Source: Bacteroidota bacterium
Lineage (GTDB): Bacteria; Bacteroidota; Bacteroidia; Bacteroidales; GCA-2748055
Assembly: GCA_024640885.1 (NCBI GenBank)
Contig: JAHEEC010000008.1
Location: 1 to 62,114, forward strand
Length of the DNA: 62,114 nucleotides
Direction of reading: 5' to 3'
Under the pieces are notes generated by a model. That model saw nothing but the letters and a program-made list of their open reading frames with translations, had not been told where the DNA came from and did not search any database. A program made the translations under genes and the position numbers. Numbering within the stretch: position 1 is the first letter of the stretch; each line of letters starts with the position of its first letter. Positions 33,735-42,157 of this stretch are shown here, in pieces.

Positions 33735-35687
33735 TTAATTCTGAATAATGTCCAGAGCAACCATCACAATGCCATATCCCGGAACGGTAATCCGGTTCTG
33801 CTTCAGCGTTACTCCGGATTCCACGATCTCAATAGCCGGAGGCTTCCCGGGTTCATTATACGCTTCCGGATCGTTATTCTGAATGGTCCACAGGGTGCCG
33901 CTTTTGGAGAGCTCCACATTTCCAAAATCAAAGGCAACCTCCTTTGATCCCGGATCACTGTTCACCACCGCAATGGTTATCTTATCCTTTCCGGGAGAGA
34001 TGGCAACGGAAACATCCAGGTCCTCAAATTGCCGGTCCAGTTGCAACGGAATGCTTTCAAAGTGATTTCTATAAAGGATCAGCGGCAATGCAGTGGATGC
34101 AAAGCCGGAGGAGGTGGTCGTGGTTTTAATGCAGCCGATCACATTGACCGTCTGGGCGTAGTTGGCCATAAAGAAGAGATCGGAATTTCTGAAATATTCA
34201 TGAAGGCCCTTTGCGATTCCCAGGGCATCCTTTTGGTGATATCGGACCCCCAGCTCCCCGAAAATGTAATCTCCGTACCAGTAGTTCCATTCATCCATGG
34301 CGATGGGTATGTGATGCGCTGCAAGTCCTGGGATGTCGGACATATATTGCCGGTGTGCATCGGCCACAGCTTTAATGGAGTTTGCGATCTGGGCGATGTG
34401 TTCCGGGATTGAATCAAGCTCCCGGCAATAGATATGCTCGCTGATGAGGTTCATTTTATCGGCCGATTCCTGAAGCATGGTTTTGCTCCATTCACCGATG
34501 GCACCCACCCCGATCAACTTTGCATCCGGGTCTATTTTCCAGATGGCATCGGCCATGAGGTCATGCTTTTTCACATACTCGGAAAGGGGCATGTGACCAA
34601 GTTGCCATGATCCGAACATTTCGTTCCCCACGGCCCACCATTTTACCCCGTAAGGTTCGGGGTGCCCGTTTTGGGCCCTTACCTCTCCCCATTCAGTATC
34701 TGTCGAGCCGTTGATGTATTCGACCTCCTCGGCCACTTCAGCCACCGTGCCCAGTCCTGTATTCACAGCGATGAAGGCTTCTGCATTAAGCAATTCCATC
34801 AATTCCATGTATTCGTGAATGCCCACATCGTTTGGTTCCACCCCGGTCCAGGCAGGATTTTTTCTTGGAGGCCTTTTGTCTCTTTCACCCACGCCATCCC
34901 GCCAGTTATAGCCGCTTACAAAATTCCCCCCGGGCCACCGGTATACAGGTGAATTCAATTGTTTCATTAAATCAACCACATCCTTCCGCCACCCGTTCAT
35001 GTGGTCGGCAGGCATCAGGGAGAGGGTTCCTATTTGAAAGGTGCCTTTACCCTCGCTGTATATGGAGAGGGAGACACTCTCCCCGCCAAAGGGGGCATCA
35101 AATTCAAAAGGAACGGACTGGAATTCAGGGGTGATTACATTGATTTCAGCGACGATTGTGCTTATTTGTCCTGAAGCCATGCCAATTTTAATGGGCAGGA
35201 CCGACCCATCACCTGAAAGCACGATCCGGCCGGTGTATCTTTTATCCAGAATGGTGCCCAGGCCGTGTTGCTGGACCCCTGCTTTTGAGCCATCCCCGGG
35301 CACATTGATCTCCACCGCGTAGCGGCCCACGTAAGGGCGAATGGAATCCATGCCCACATGCCCGGCCCGGCCAATGATCTCCCATGGGGAGGCATCCACG
35401 AACTGGTAGGGTCCCGCTCCCCAGAAGGTGGAGGAATCTGTTCCAAAGGGATCAAATACGGGGGTGATGGGATAATAGAATTTACGGTCTTCCACCATTT
35501 CTGCCCATATCCCCCCATTGATGCATTTACCCAGGTGTTCAATAAACTGGCCATAGATATAGGGTTCAATGGGATTCCCTGCAAGGGTCAGGTCCACTTC
35601 CACAGAAGCATCCGGGACGCTGGTTTTACAGGATGATAAGCCGATGGAAAGCAGAATCACAAAAAAGAGCAGACGGTTTGTATTCAT
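33735..35687 (-). CDS. Glycoside hydrolase family 51 alpha-L-arabinofuranosidase, lipoprotein
   Basis: The 650-residue enzyme has a lipobox LSSC (lipid Cys at 20). The catalytic TIM barrel spans about 230-520, with acid/base E356 in WWAVGNEMFG and nucleophile E466 in AMDEWNYWYG. YGQFIEHLGKCINGG at about 45-59 is the usual substrate-pocket start, and RWPGGNFVSGYNW a family hallmark. A carbohydrate-binding-like insert at about 80-225 and a C-terminal beta-sandwich at about 540-650 complete it. The enzyme releases terminal alpha-L-arabinofuranosyl groups from arabinoxylan or arabinan. It heads the operon with the two esterases and is anchored, probably at the outer membrane. A divergent ROK/MFS/SIS operon begins 143 bases away. 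Confidence 0.92.
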   Translation of the reverse strand: MNTNRLLFFVILLSIGLSSCKTSVPDASVEVDLTLAGNPIEPYIYGQFIEHLGKCINGGIWAEMVEDRKFYYPITPVFDPFGTDSSTFWGAGPYQFVDASPWEIIGRAGHVGMDSIRPYVGRYAVEINVPGDGSKAGVQQHGLGTILDKRYTGRIVLSGDGSVLPIKIGMASGQISTIVAEINVITPEFQSVPFEFDAPFGGESVSLSIYSEGKGTFQIGTLSLMPADHMNGWRKDVVDLMKQLNSPVYRWPGGNFVSGYNWRDGVGERDKRPPRKNPAWTGVEPNDVGIHEYMELMELLNAEAFIAVNTGLGTVAEVAEEVEYINGSTDTEWGEVRAQNGHPEPYGVKWWAVGNEMFGSWQLGHMPLSEYVKKHDLMADAIWKIDPDAKLIGVGAIGEWSKTMLQESADKMNLISEHIYCRELDSIPEHIAQIANSIKAVADAHRQYMSDIPGLAAHHIPIAMDEWNYWYGDYIFGELGVRYHQKDALGIAKGLHEYFRNSDLFFMANYAQTVNVIGCIKTTTTSSGFASTALPLILYRNHFESIPLQLDRQFEDLDVSVAISPGKDKITIAVVNSDPGSKEVAFDFGNVELSKSGTLWTIQNNDPEAYNEPGKPPAIEIVESGVTLKQNRITVPGYGIVMVALDIIQN

Positions 35688-35830
35688 AACGCTGTAGACA
35701 TTATAATGAGTTATAAATTTACTAATTTCTCCTCATTATTTCCGCTCGTGGAAAGACCACCCTGATGCCTTTCGAAAGGAAAGGGCCTTTGGTTTTTTAC
35801 TCTCGCCAAGATTTCATAATTTAAAAACCT
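35688..35830. promoter_or_regulatory. Divergent promoter region of the arabinoxylan and sugar-kinase operons
   Basis: The 143-base spacer must carry promoters for both operons. On the leftward side TAAATTTA at 35714-35721 (self-complementary) is one base from TAnnTTTG, 27 bases upstream of the GH51 ATG. The rightward promoter is less clear. No operator palindrome stands out. Confidence 0.35.
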
Positions 35831-36838
35831 GTGGAAATATCTTCATATTATATGCATTCACCTGAAGCTGTGATTTCTATCGACCTGGGAGGCACCAAAT
35901 GTGCTGCCGCGTTGATCCACAGCCGGGGAGAATTGCAATTCCACTATGAGGTAAAATACGGCAATGCGTCGGGCGATGCAGTGGGATCCATTATTTTAGG
36001 GATGGTCGAAGGAATCATCGCACAGGCAGGGCCGGACCATTCAAAAATTGCGGGCATTGGAATTTCAGTTCCAGGCATTGTAAATGTAGGGAAAGGTACA
36101 GTCTGGGCGCCCAACATTGGAGGATGGGAAGAATATCCGCTACATAATGCATTAGTTGAGGGGCTATCTGTCAAAGGGTTACCTGTTTTCATTGAAAGTG
36201 ATCGTGCATGTTGCATCCTCGGGGAGAACTGGAAAGGTGCTGCAAGGGGATCATCAAATGCTGTATTCCTTTCGGTAGGCACCGGGATAGGGGCAGGGAT
36301 CATGGTGGATGGTAAGATCCTCAGGGGATTGAATGACATAGCCGGGGCCATTGGATGGATGGCCCTGCAGAGGCCTTTTGATGAGAAACTGGCCCCATTT
36401 GGATGTTTTGAATATTATGCCTCCGGGGATGGCCTGGTCAGGGCTGCCAGGGAATTTATGCAGGAAGAACCCTCATCGGGCCCTGGGGCAGATCCTGCCG
36501 GCAACCTTACAAGCGAGCATCTTTTTGAAGCCTTCAGAAAAAATGACCCCATTGCAATGAGGGTTTTTGAACAGGCCATCGGACTATGGGGCATGGCCAG
36601 TGCAAACCTGGTCAGCCTGTTAAACCCGGAAAAGGTGATTTTTGGAGGCGGAGTTTTTGGTCCTGGCATCCAATTTATTGACCGGATATACGAGGAAGCA
36701 TGCAAGTGGGCCCAGCCTGTGGCCATAAGACAGGCCAGTTTCCTGGGATCCCTGCTCCAAGGCCAGGCCCAGCTCTTTGGAGCCGCTTTCCAGGTTTTCA
36801 TAAATGATCCGCAATTTAACCGGGAATGTTGTGAATAA
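35831..36838 (+). CDS. ROK-family sugar kinase, variant lacking the zinc motif
   Basis: The frame starts with GTG at 35831 (335 residues); an ATG at 35852 would remove seven. ROK features are the phosphate loop IDLGGTKCAAALI (about 17-29), catalytic Asp D124 in IESDRACC and the second ATP motif SVGTGIGAGIMVDG. The usual zinc site (ExGH near 176, CxCGxxGC near 195) is altered: DIAGAIGWMAL has Trp at the His place, and only FGCFEYYASG remains of the Cys cluster. ROK kinases act on glucose, N-acetylmannosamine, fructose or allose, and some act as repressors, but no N-terminal HTH is present. Substrate unknown. It overlaps the transporter gene by 35 bases. Confidence 0.85.
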   Translation: MEISSYYMHSPEAVISIDLGGTKCAAALIHSRGELQFHYEVKYGNASGDAVGSIILGMVEGIIAQAGPDHSKIAGIGISVPGIVNVGKGTVWAPNIGGWEEYPLHNALVEGLSVKGLPVFIESDRACCILGENWKGAARGSSNAVFLSVGTGIGAGIMVDGKILRGLNDIAGAIGWMALQRPFDEKLAPFGCFEYYASGDGLVRAAREFMQEEPSSGPGADPAGNLTSEHLFEAFRKNDPIAMRVFEQAIGLWGMASANLVSLLNPEKVIFGGGVFGPGIQFIDRIYEEACKWAQPVAIRQASFLGSLLQGQAQLFGAAFQVFINDPQFNRECCE

Positions 36839-37994
36839 GGGCCTCGCTTTATCAGCTGCATTCCTGGGAATGCTCATCTTCGGGATCTGCATGATCAGCC
36901 TGGGATCTGTAATGCCATTCATAGGAGAGGAACTCCAGATGGATCAGGTGGACAAAGGTTCCCTTGCGGCCATATTGCCAGTGGGCATCCTGATAGGCTC
37001 CCTGGTATTCGGACCAGTGGTGGATCGTTATTCATACCGTATATTGCTATTTGTGAGTGCATTAACGGCCGCCACGGGGATCCTGGTGATCGGATTTTCA
37101 CTTGAGTTGATCGGATTGCAGCTTGCATTTTTCCTGATCGGACTGGGGGGTGGATCGCTGAACGGTGCCACCAGCGCACTGGTATCGGATCTCAGCACGG
37201 AAGGAAGCAGCCGGAAAGGTGCAAACCTGAGCCTGCTGGGGGTATTTTTTGGGATCGGGGCCCTGGGGATCCCGGCCATCATGGGTTTGATGCCAGATTC
37301 TGTAAGCTACAGGAATGTGCTCTACTGGATCGGATCAGGAATTATCCTTGCGGCAATTTTTTTCCTTTTTATCCGCTATCCATCTGCCAAGCAAAGCCGC
37401 TTTCAGGGATTGGCCACCTGGAGAGTCCTTTTGAAGAAGAGACTTCTGGTCGTGATTGCCCTTGTGCTGTTTATCCAATCCGGGATGGAATCCCTGATCA
37501 ATAACTGGTCAACCACCTATTTTATAGCACGATCCGGATTGGAAACCCAGGCGGCCCTCTTCAGCCTCACCCTTTTTGTCCTGGTCTTCACACTCACCAG
37601 GATCATGCTGAAATTCCTGCTGCCCAGAATTTCCCAGGTATTCATCATGGCAGGGGCTCTGATTTTGACCCTGATTGGCGGAATAATCTTTCACTTCAGT
37701 ACAGGCATTGCAGGAGCCTATCTGGCAGTTCTCTTTTTAGGGATTGGCCTTGCATCTGGGTTCCCCGTATTGCTCGGCATTGTGGGGGATGCATACTCGG
37801 AATGGTCAGGCACAGCTTTCAGCATTGTGTTTACTATCGCGATCATTGGAAATTCCCTGATCAATTACCTGGTGGGCTGGGTGACCAAAGCTTCGGGCCT
37901 TGCGGCACTCCCGCTCGTGCTGATCAGCTGCATAGCAGCATTTGGGATACTCCTGGTACCGGTTTTAAAAAATATTAAATCAACACATCAATAA
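36804..37994 (+). CDS. MFS transporter, sugar-type
   Basis: The 396-residue inner-membrane protein has 12 predicted helices in two bundles of six. The N-half shows the MFS motif A region (GILIGSLVFGPVVDRYSYR) and a glycine-rich helix 4/5 (AFFLIGLGGGSLNGATSALVSDL). The central loop is short. It resembles fucose/glucose-galactose type porters of Bacteroidota that sit beside sugar kinases. The start at 36804 lies inside the ROK gene, indicating translational coupling. Substrate is inferred to be the sugar phosphorylated by the ROK kinase and released by the divergent operon; arabinose, xylose or an acetylated derivative cannot be told apart. Confidence 0.85.
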   Translation: MIRNLTGNVVNKGLALSAAFLGMLIFGICMISLGSVMPFIGEELQMDQVDKGSLAAILPVGILIGSLVFGPVVDRYSYRILLFVSALTAATGILVIGFSLELIGLQLAFFLIGLGGGSLNGATSALVSDLSTEGSSRKGANLSLLGVFFGIGALGIPAIMGLMPDSVSYRNVLYWIGSGIILAAIFFLFIRYPSAKQSRFQGLATWRVLLKKRLLVVIALVLFIQSGMESLINNWSTTYFIARSGLETQAALFSLTLFVLVFTLTRIMLKFLLPRISQVFIMAGALILTLIGGIIFHFSTGIAGAYLAVLFLGIGLASGFPVLLGIVGDAYSEWSGTAFSIVFTIAIIGNSLINYLVGWVTKASGLAALPLVLISCIAAFGILLVPVLKNIKSTHQ

Positions 37995-38006
37995 AACTAA
38001 ACTAAG

Positions 38007-38768
38007 ATGCTAGCAATTAAATGGTTAAATAATGTAAGGAAAGTAATGGACGAGATTGAATCCACACAGCTTGACGCCATTAAAAGGGCGGCAGAAACCA
38101 TGGCTGACACCATCGAAGCCAGGCGGTGGGTTCACACCTTCGGGTGCGGGCACGCCACCCTCCCCGTGGAGGAGATGTATCCCCGGATTGGTGGATTTGT
38201 CGGTTTCCATCCGATCATTGAGCTTACATTGAGCTATTTTACCCACATCGTCGGGGACATGGGTGTGCAGCAGTTTGTGTTCCTAGAAAGGGTGGAGGGA
38301 TATGGCAAAGAGATCATGAAGGGCTATAATTTTGACCCGCAGGATACCTTATGGATCTTTTCACATACCGGCATCAACAATGTGAATATTGATGTGGCCA
38401 TGGAAGGGAAGAAAAAAGGAATGAAGGTCATTGTGTTCGGATCCACTGAAAATCTTGAAAAAAGGAAAACCAGGCACTCCTCGGGCAAAACCCTTTTTGA
38501 CCTGGCCGATATCGTGGTGAATACCTGTGCACCGCTTGAGGATGCATCGGTTTCCTTAAATAATCATTTTGACAAGGTTGGACCCGTTTCCACCATGGCT
38601 TTTGTCACCACCGTCTGGATGACAATTGTCACCGTGGCCGAGATACTTGATGAGAGGGGGGTAAAGCTGTTCATACATCCATCCCACAATATTCCGGGGG
38701 ACACCACGGCCCATGAGCGGCTGGAAGAAGCATTGAAAGCTTATAAAGAGAGGGTATCAGGGGTTTAA
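38007..38768 (+). CDS. SIS-domain sugar-phosphate-binding protein
   Basis: The 253-residue protein is a SIS_2-type domain. The phosphate-binding loop is HTFGCGHATLPVEEMYPRIG, followed by LWIFSHTGINNVNIDVAMEG (SxTG phosphosugar motif), KKGMKVIVFGSTENLEKRK and a C-terminal helix bearing FIHPSHNIPGDTTAHERLEEAL. Related proteins are annotated as sugar isomerase-like or UPF0309 and bind phosphorylated sugars without a proven reaction. Position 12 bases after the MFS gene in a kinase-transporter-SIS set points to conversion of the phosphosugar made by the ROK kinase. The exact reaction is not known. Confidence 0.85.
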   Translation: MLAIKWLNNVRKVMDEIESTQLDAIKRAAETMADTIEARRWVHTFGCGHATLPVEEMYPRIGGFVGFHPIIELTLSYFTHIVGDMGVQQFVFLERVEGYGKEIMKGYNFDPQDTLWIFSHTGINNVNIDVAMEGKKKGMKVIVFGSTENLEKRKTRHSSGKTLFDLADIVVNTCAPLEDASVSLNNHFDKVGPVSTMAFVTTVWMTIVTVAEILDERGVKLFIHPSHNIPGDTTAHERLEEALKAYKERVSGV

Positions 38769-38809
38769 CCACCCCCGGATCAGTGTGTGAATCCAGTTCC
38801 CCGGGGCGA

Positions 38810-39487
38810 TTATTTCCTGACAGCGCTCCATTGGCCGGTTCCGTATGCTTCTGAAGTGCATTCGGCAGGGATTACTGACCATGCAGTAATCTCTTCCCAG
38901 GTCCACTGTCCTTCGATCAGATCATCGTTCTTAAACATACCCTTCAAATGGAAGGAACTAAATCCCCCGCTTGAATTTCCAGCCCTAATTTCACCATGCA
39001 CACCTTCTTCGGTCCAGAAACCCACTGAAAATGTCCATGAGCCGGGAATAAAGTCAGAATAGTAGTATTGCACCCCTGAACCCTCCAGTGACTCATTGCC
39101 ATAGTATCCATTGTCGAAACTGATATGAAAAATAAAGACGCCTCCTTCGTAAATTATATTTAATGTATCGTACACATCCATTGAAATCTTAGGTAGCTCT
39201 GAATCACGGGTACGATTTTGAAAATAAATATAAGTTTGATCGTCACCTAATACCGGGCTATAGGTTTCTTTAAAATAGGGACACAACAGCGGATCCCCAC
39301 CGCCTGTTCTTTCATTGAGAATGGAACCCGAAAACTCGGTCACTTTCCACTTCCCCATGGAACTGGCATCACCTGGATCAATTCCTCCTTTATTATTTTC
39401 TTCGCATCCTGAAAGTGAAACAATCAATGACAGGGCAATTACCCTGTACCCCGGTGTGATCAGAATTTTGAATCTGGTCCATTTCAT
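38810..39487 (-). CDS. Lipoprotein of unknown function, beta-rich
   Basis: The 225-residue protein has a lipoprotein signal (IALSLIVSLSGC) and a linker rich in Gly/Asp. The rest looks beta-stranded: GKWKVTEFSGSIL, DTLNIIYEGGVFIFHISF, GSWTFSVGFWTEEGVHGEI and FHLKGMFKNDDLIEGQW. The arrangement of strands and the GxW start resemble lipocalin-like lipoproteins of Bacteroidota, but no specific motif confirms this. It ends 42 bases from the convergent SIS gene and starts 48 bases downstream of the region after the TPR gene end; no operon partner is apparent. Confidence 0.7.
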   Translation of the reverse strand: MKWTRFKILITPGYRVIALSLIVSLSGCEENNKGGIDPGDASSMGKWKVTEFSGSILNERTGGGDPLLCPYFKETYSPVLGDDQTYIYFQNRTRDSELPKISMDVYDTLNIIYEGGVFIFHISFDNGYYGNESLEGSGVQYYYSDFIPGSWTFSVGFWTEEGVHGEIRAGNSSGGFSSFHLKGMFKNDDLIEGQWTWEEITAWSVIPAECTSEAYGTGQWSAVRK

Positions 39488-39535
39488 AACTCGAGTTTGT
39501 AAGGTCAGTATTTAATTAATAGAGTTTCCAGGTAT

Positions 39536-41248
39536 CTATATGGGAAGGTTCATTTTCCGGGCCAGGGCGATATATCTGGGATCAGCCCTTAAGTTACTGA
39601 ACTCCTGAGGCAGGAAAGCATAGGATGCATCCGGATCATGGTTTTCAATTACGATCTGCAGCCACCTGATGGCTTCGTCAACCATCCCGGCGCGGTTATA
39701 ATATAAAGCAATGTAAAAAGCATATGTCTGGGTTTGATCCCGGAGCAACTCGGCCAGTCTCTTCATGGCTGTCTGGTAACCATCCCTATCAAAGGCGACA
39801 GCCACCTCCTTGAACCCGTCGAGATCGTTCCCATACCTTCTTTCCATCACCTCGATGGATCCCCTGTAATCCCCCTGATGATAGTAGCTGGCATCCAATA
39901 TGACATATAAAAGAGGACTGAAAGCATTCATTTCCTGGACCGTTTTTGCAACCTCGATGGCCCGGTCCAGATCTCCGTGATGCCACAGGATGACCCCGTA
40001 TAAGGACAGGACCAGGGGGTTCCCCGGATCCAGGTCCACCGCTTTATCTATTTCCTCGAAAGCTTCCTCAAACCTTTTCTGCGTCAGGAGCACATGACTG
40101 AAGAATGCATGGGAAAGCACATGGTTGGGATTCCCTTCAATGGCTTTCCTGAATGCCGCCTCACTCTTTTGCCAGTCCCACTCCGCCTGGAAACTCATCA
40201 GGCCGTTAATGTACTGCGCTTCCGGATAATCTGGATCCAGTGCCAAAGCCCGGAGGTTGTTTTTATAGATTTCCGGGATGGCCTGTGCAACTGGAACATG
40301 CCTCATCTGAAGTGCACCGATCCAGGCAAATGCCATCCCGCCATAGGCAGGGGCGAAGGTTGAATCCACTTCCAGGGACCTTTGAAAACTCTTCAGGGCA
40401 TTTTGGAATCCTGATTCAGTGAGAAGCTCTGATTGAAATTTCCCCTCAAGGTATGCTCTGTATGCTTCGGGATTCACCAGTTGCGCGTTTTCAAGGGATG
40501 ATTTTTCATGTGGTGTCAGCGCGAGATGAATCTCATTTGCAATATTTTTCACAATCTGATTGTAAAGATCCATTACATTATCAATGCTGCTGTCAAAGTT
40601 CCTCGTCCATAGCTGCATTTCCGGCGAAGCATTGATTAACTTCACCTGAATCCTGATTCCTCTATCCAGGCTTAATACGGAAGTTTCAATAATGGCATCC
40701 ACTTTCAATTCAGAGGCGATCTCCCTGATGGTTTTTTGCGAGTTGGCATAGGGTAGCGTGGAGGTTTTTGATATGACCCTTATGCCCCCAATCTGGCCAA
40801 ATTCACCGATAAGGGCATCATGCAATCCCGCCACCAGGGATTCCTGGTTTTTTGTTTCCGTGTAATTTGAGAACGGAAGGATTGCCAGAGACCTAACCGA
40901 TATGGCGAGTTTTTCCTGCTGATCCTGAAACTTAAGTAGCCTGATTTGACTGGGATCAATGAGGTTTGGTTTAATCAACCCCAAGGTGATCACCGTAAGG
41001 GCGATCACAAGGTTAACGGAATGCAGGATGATAGCTTTTGTTGGAAACTTGTTGTTGAACCAGAGATAGATCAACATGGCGGGCAGACCGAAAATGACCA
41101 GGATGATCAGAATATCAAGTACCCTGGAATTCCAGTAATATTTATCGATCAGAAAATTCAAGGCTTCGATAAACACCCAGGCACTCCCCAGGTATACAAA
41201 AAGACCTCTCGCGATGCTCTTTCTGTTCCGATGTGCATTTGTTTCCAT
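39536..41248 (-). CDS. Membrane TPR protein with FlgO/TolB-like domain
   Basis: From the ATG at 41248 the product is 570 residues (METNAHRNRKSIARGLFVYL); the longer frame from 41341 adds 31 residues with no family likeness. Three membrane helices lie at about 15-33, 40-62 and 75-98. The FlgO/TolB-like part (about 120-270) has LAILPFSNYTETKNQESLVA, ISKTSTLPYA and IASELKVDAIIETSVL, closely parallel to the partial gene at the left edge. TPRs cover about 270-560 (YGGMAFAWIGALQ, VLSHAFFSHVLLTQKRFEEA). Its N-terminus lacks the LKRRKV box, so it is a cousin, not a direct duplicate. Function unknown. Confidence 0.85.
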   Translation of the reverse strand: METNAHRNRKSIARGLFVYLGSAWVFIEALNFLIDKYYWNSRVLDILIILVIFGLPAMLIYLWFNNKFPTKAIILHSVNLVIALTVITLGLIKPNLIDPSQIRLLKFQDQQEKLAISVRSLAILPFSNYTETKNQESLVAGLHDALIGEFGQIGGIRVISKTSTLPYANSQKTIREIASELKVDAIIETSVLSLDRGIRIQVKLINASPEMQLWTRNFDSSIDNVMDLYNQIVKNIANEIHLALTPHEKSSLENAQLVNPEAYRAYLEGKFQSELLTESGFQNALKSFQRSLEVDSTFAPAYGGMAFAWIGALQMRHVPVAQAIPEIYKNNLRALALDPDYPEAQYINGLMSFQAEWDWQKSEAAFRKAIEGNPNHVLSHAFFSHVLLTQKRFEEAFEEIDKAVDLDPGNPLVLSLYGVILWHHGDLDRAIEVAKTVQEMNAFSPLLYVILDASYYHQGDYRGSIEVMERRYGNDLDGFKEVAVAFDRDGYQTAMKRLAELLRDQTQTYAFYIALYYNRAGMVDEAIRWLQIVIENHDPDASYAFLPQEFSNLRADPRYIALARKMNLPI

Positions 41249-41372
41249 GAAGAGATATATTATACCAGTGAATCTGCTGATTTGACCTGCGAAATTCACA
41301 AGGGGGCCCTTTTCCGGGGGGGCATGTGAGGGCATGCACATTAAATCCCCGTATTGTCAATTTGTGTCCTGA

Positions 41373-41744
41373 TTATTCAGGCGCGCATTCAAAATACAAC
41401 AATTCGGTTTAATATCCAGCAGATTAGGGAAAAATGAGGGAAAAGCGGATTTTGAAAGGATCACCCATGAGCTCATCTTCGATAGGGCCTCCGGGACCGA
41501 CAGGCTGGATGAATTTATCATTGGCAAAACCAGGATTCTTCATCCCGGGAAAGATAACGGGGACGGCACTACAACCTACCTGGTAATGATGGACCCCATG
41601 ATTAGGGGAGAATATACCTTTACCACAGATAGCCTGCTTGGAAAAATATACAGTAAAGAGGAGGCCGCAGCACTGGAAGAGGAGCTTAATGAAACCAATG
41701 CCGGTCCACAAAAATCCTACCTCATGACCCAATCCCGGCATTAA
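41373..41744 (+). pseudogene. Coding-like fragment without start codon
   Basis: The frame open from 41373 to the TAA at 41742-41744 has no ATG, GTG or TTG start but reads like real protein: ADFERITHELIFDRASGTDR, then LDEFIIGKTRILHPGKDNGD, TYLVMMDPMIRGEYTFTTDS and SKEEAAALEEELNET. I do not recognise the family. An ATG at 41434 in the next frame would join it by a one-base shift, so it may be a truncated or frameshifted gene. It lies between the leftward TPR gene and the convergent small gene at 41766. The remaining sequence of the gap (41249-41372) shows a small inverted repeat CCTGA-TTAT-TCAGG at 41368-41381. Confidence 0.35.
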
Positions 41745-41752
41745 TGCCGGGA
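41733..41752. terminator. Perfect 20-base palindrome between convergent reading frames
   Basis: TCCCGGCATTAATGCCGGGA at 41733-41752 is fully self-complementary. It contains the stop of the coding-like fragment and lies 14 bases from the stop of the leftward gene at 41766, a position typical of a bidirectional terminator. There is no T-run, so termination strength is uncertain; it could also be a protein-binding site. Confidence 0.4.
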
Positions 41753-41765
41753 ATCACAGGAATCA

Positions 41766-42047
41766 TCAATCGGTGTGATGATCGAGAATGGAGCTGTCAA
41801 TCTCCTTCCGGGTGAATTTGTTGAGCCTGACGATCTTTGCCGATTCTTTGTAAGCCGAAGGGAGGATCTGCCGTGCCTGTTCCTTGCTTTCAACCTCCAC
41901 AGTTAACCAGGCTTTATGCTCCCCGTCTTTACATCCCCATTCCGAGTTGGAAAGAAAATGTGAACCTGAGGCCAGGAAAATTTGCACAGCCTGCTTGCAG
42001 GATGCCTTGTCCCCTTCATGGGGCACTTCAATCAGAAACTTTTCCAT
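41766..42047 (-). CDS. Small conserved-looking protein of unknown function
   Basis: The 93-residue cytoplasmic protein (MEKFLIEVPHEGDKASCKQA...) predicts as a ferredoxin-like alpha/beta fold: strand FLIEVPHEG, helix CKQAVQIFLASG, strand KAWLTVEVES, helix KEQARQILPSAYKES, strand AKIVRLNKF. Two Cys residues and several His residues (EGDKASC; HFLSNSEWGC; DHHTD) could bind a metal. It is similar in size and layout to DUF4242-type small proteins, but I cannot assign it. It lies 110 bases downstream of the cvfB-like gene on the same strand. Confidence 0.65.
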   Translation of the reverse strand: MEKFLIEVPHEGDKASCKQAVQIFLASGSHFLSNSEWGCKDGEHKAWLTVEVESKEQARQILPSAYKESAKIVRLNKFTRKEIDSSILDHHTD

Positions 42048-42157
42048 GTCAATTTTATTATAGGACCATTTATGGACAAGTTACAAATCTGTTTCGGCCA
42101 GCACACAAAAGCCGGTTATTTAACAAACAAATTAACAAGCAATTGAAGAATAAAGAG

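Noticed and set aside
41424-41741. 105-residue minus-strand frame
   Set aside because: It reads antisense to a frame with far better protein character and has no recognisable domain.
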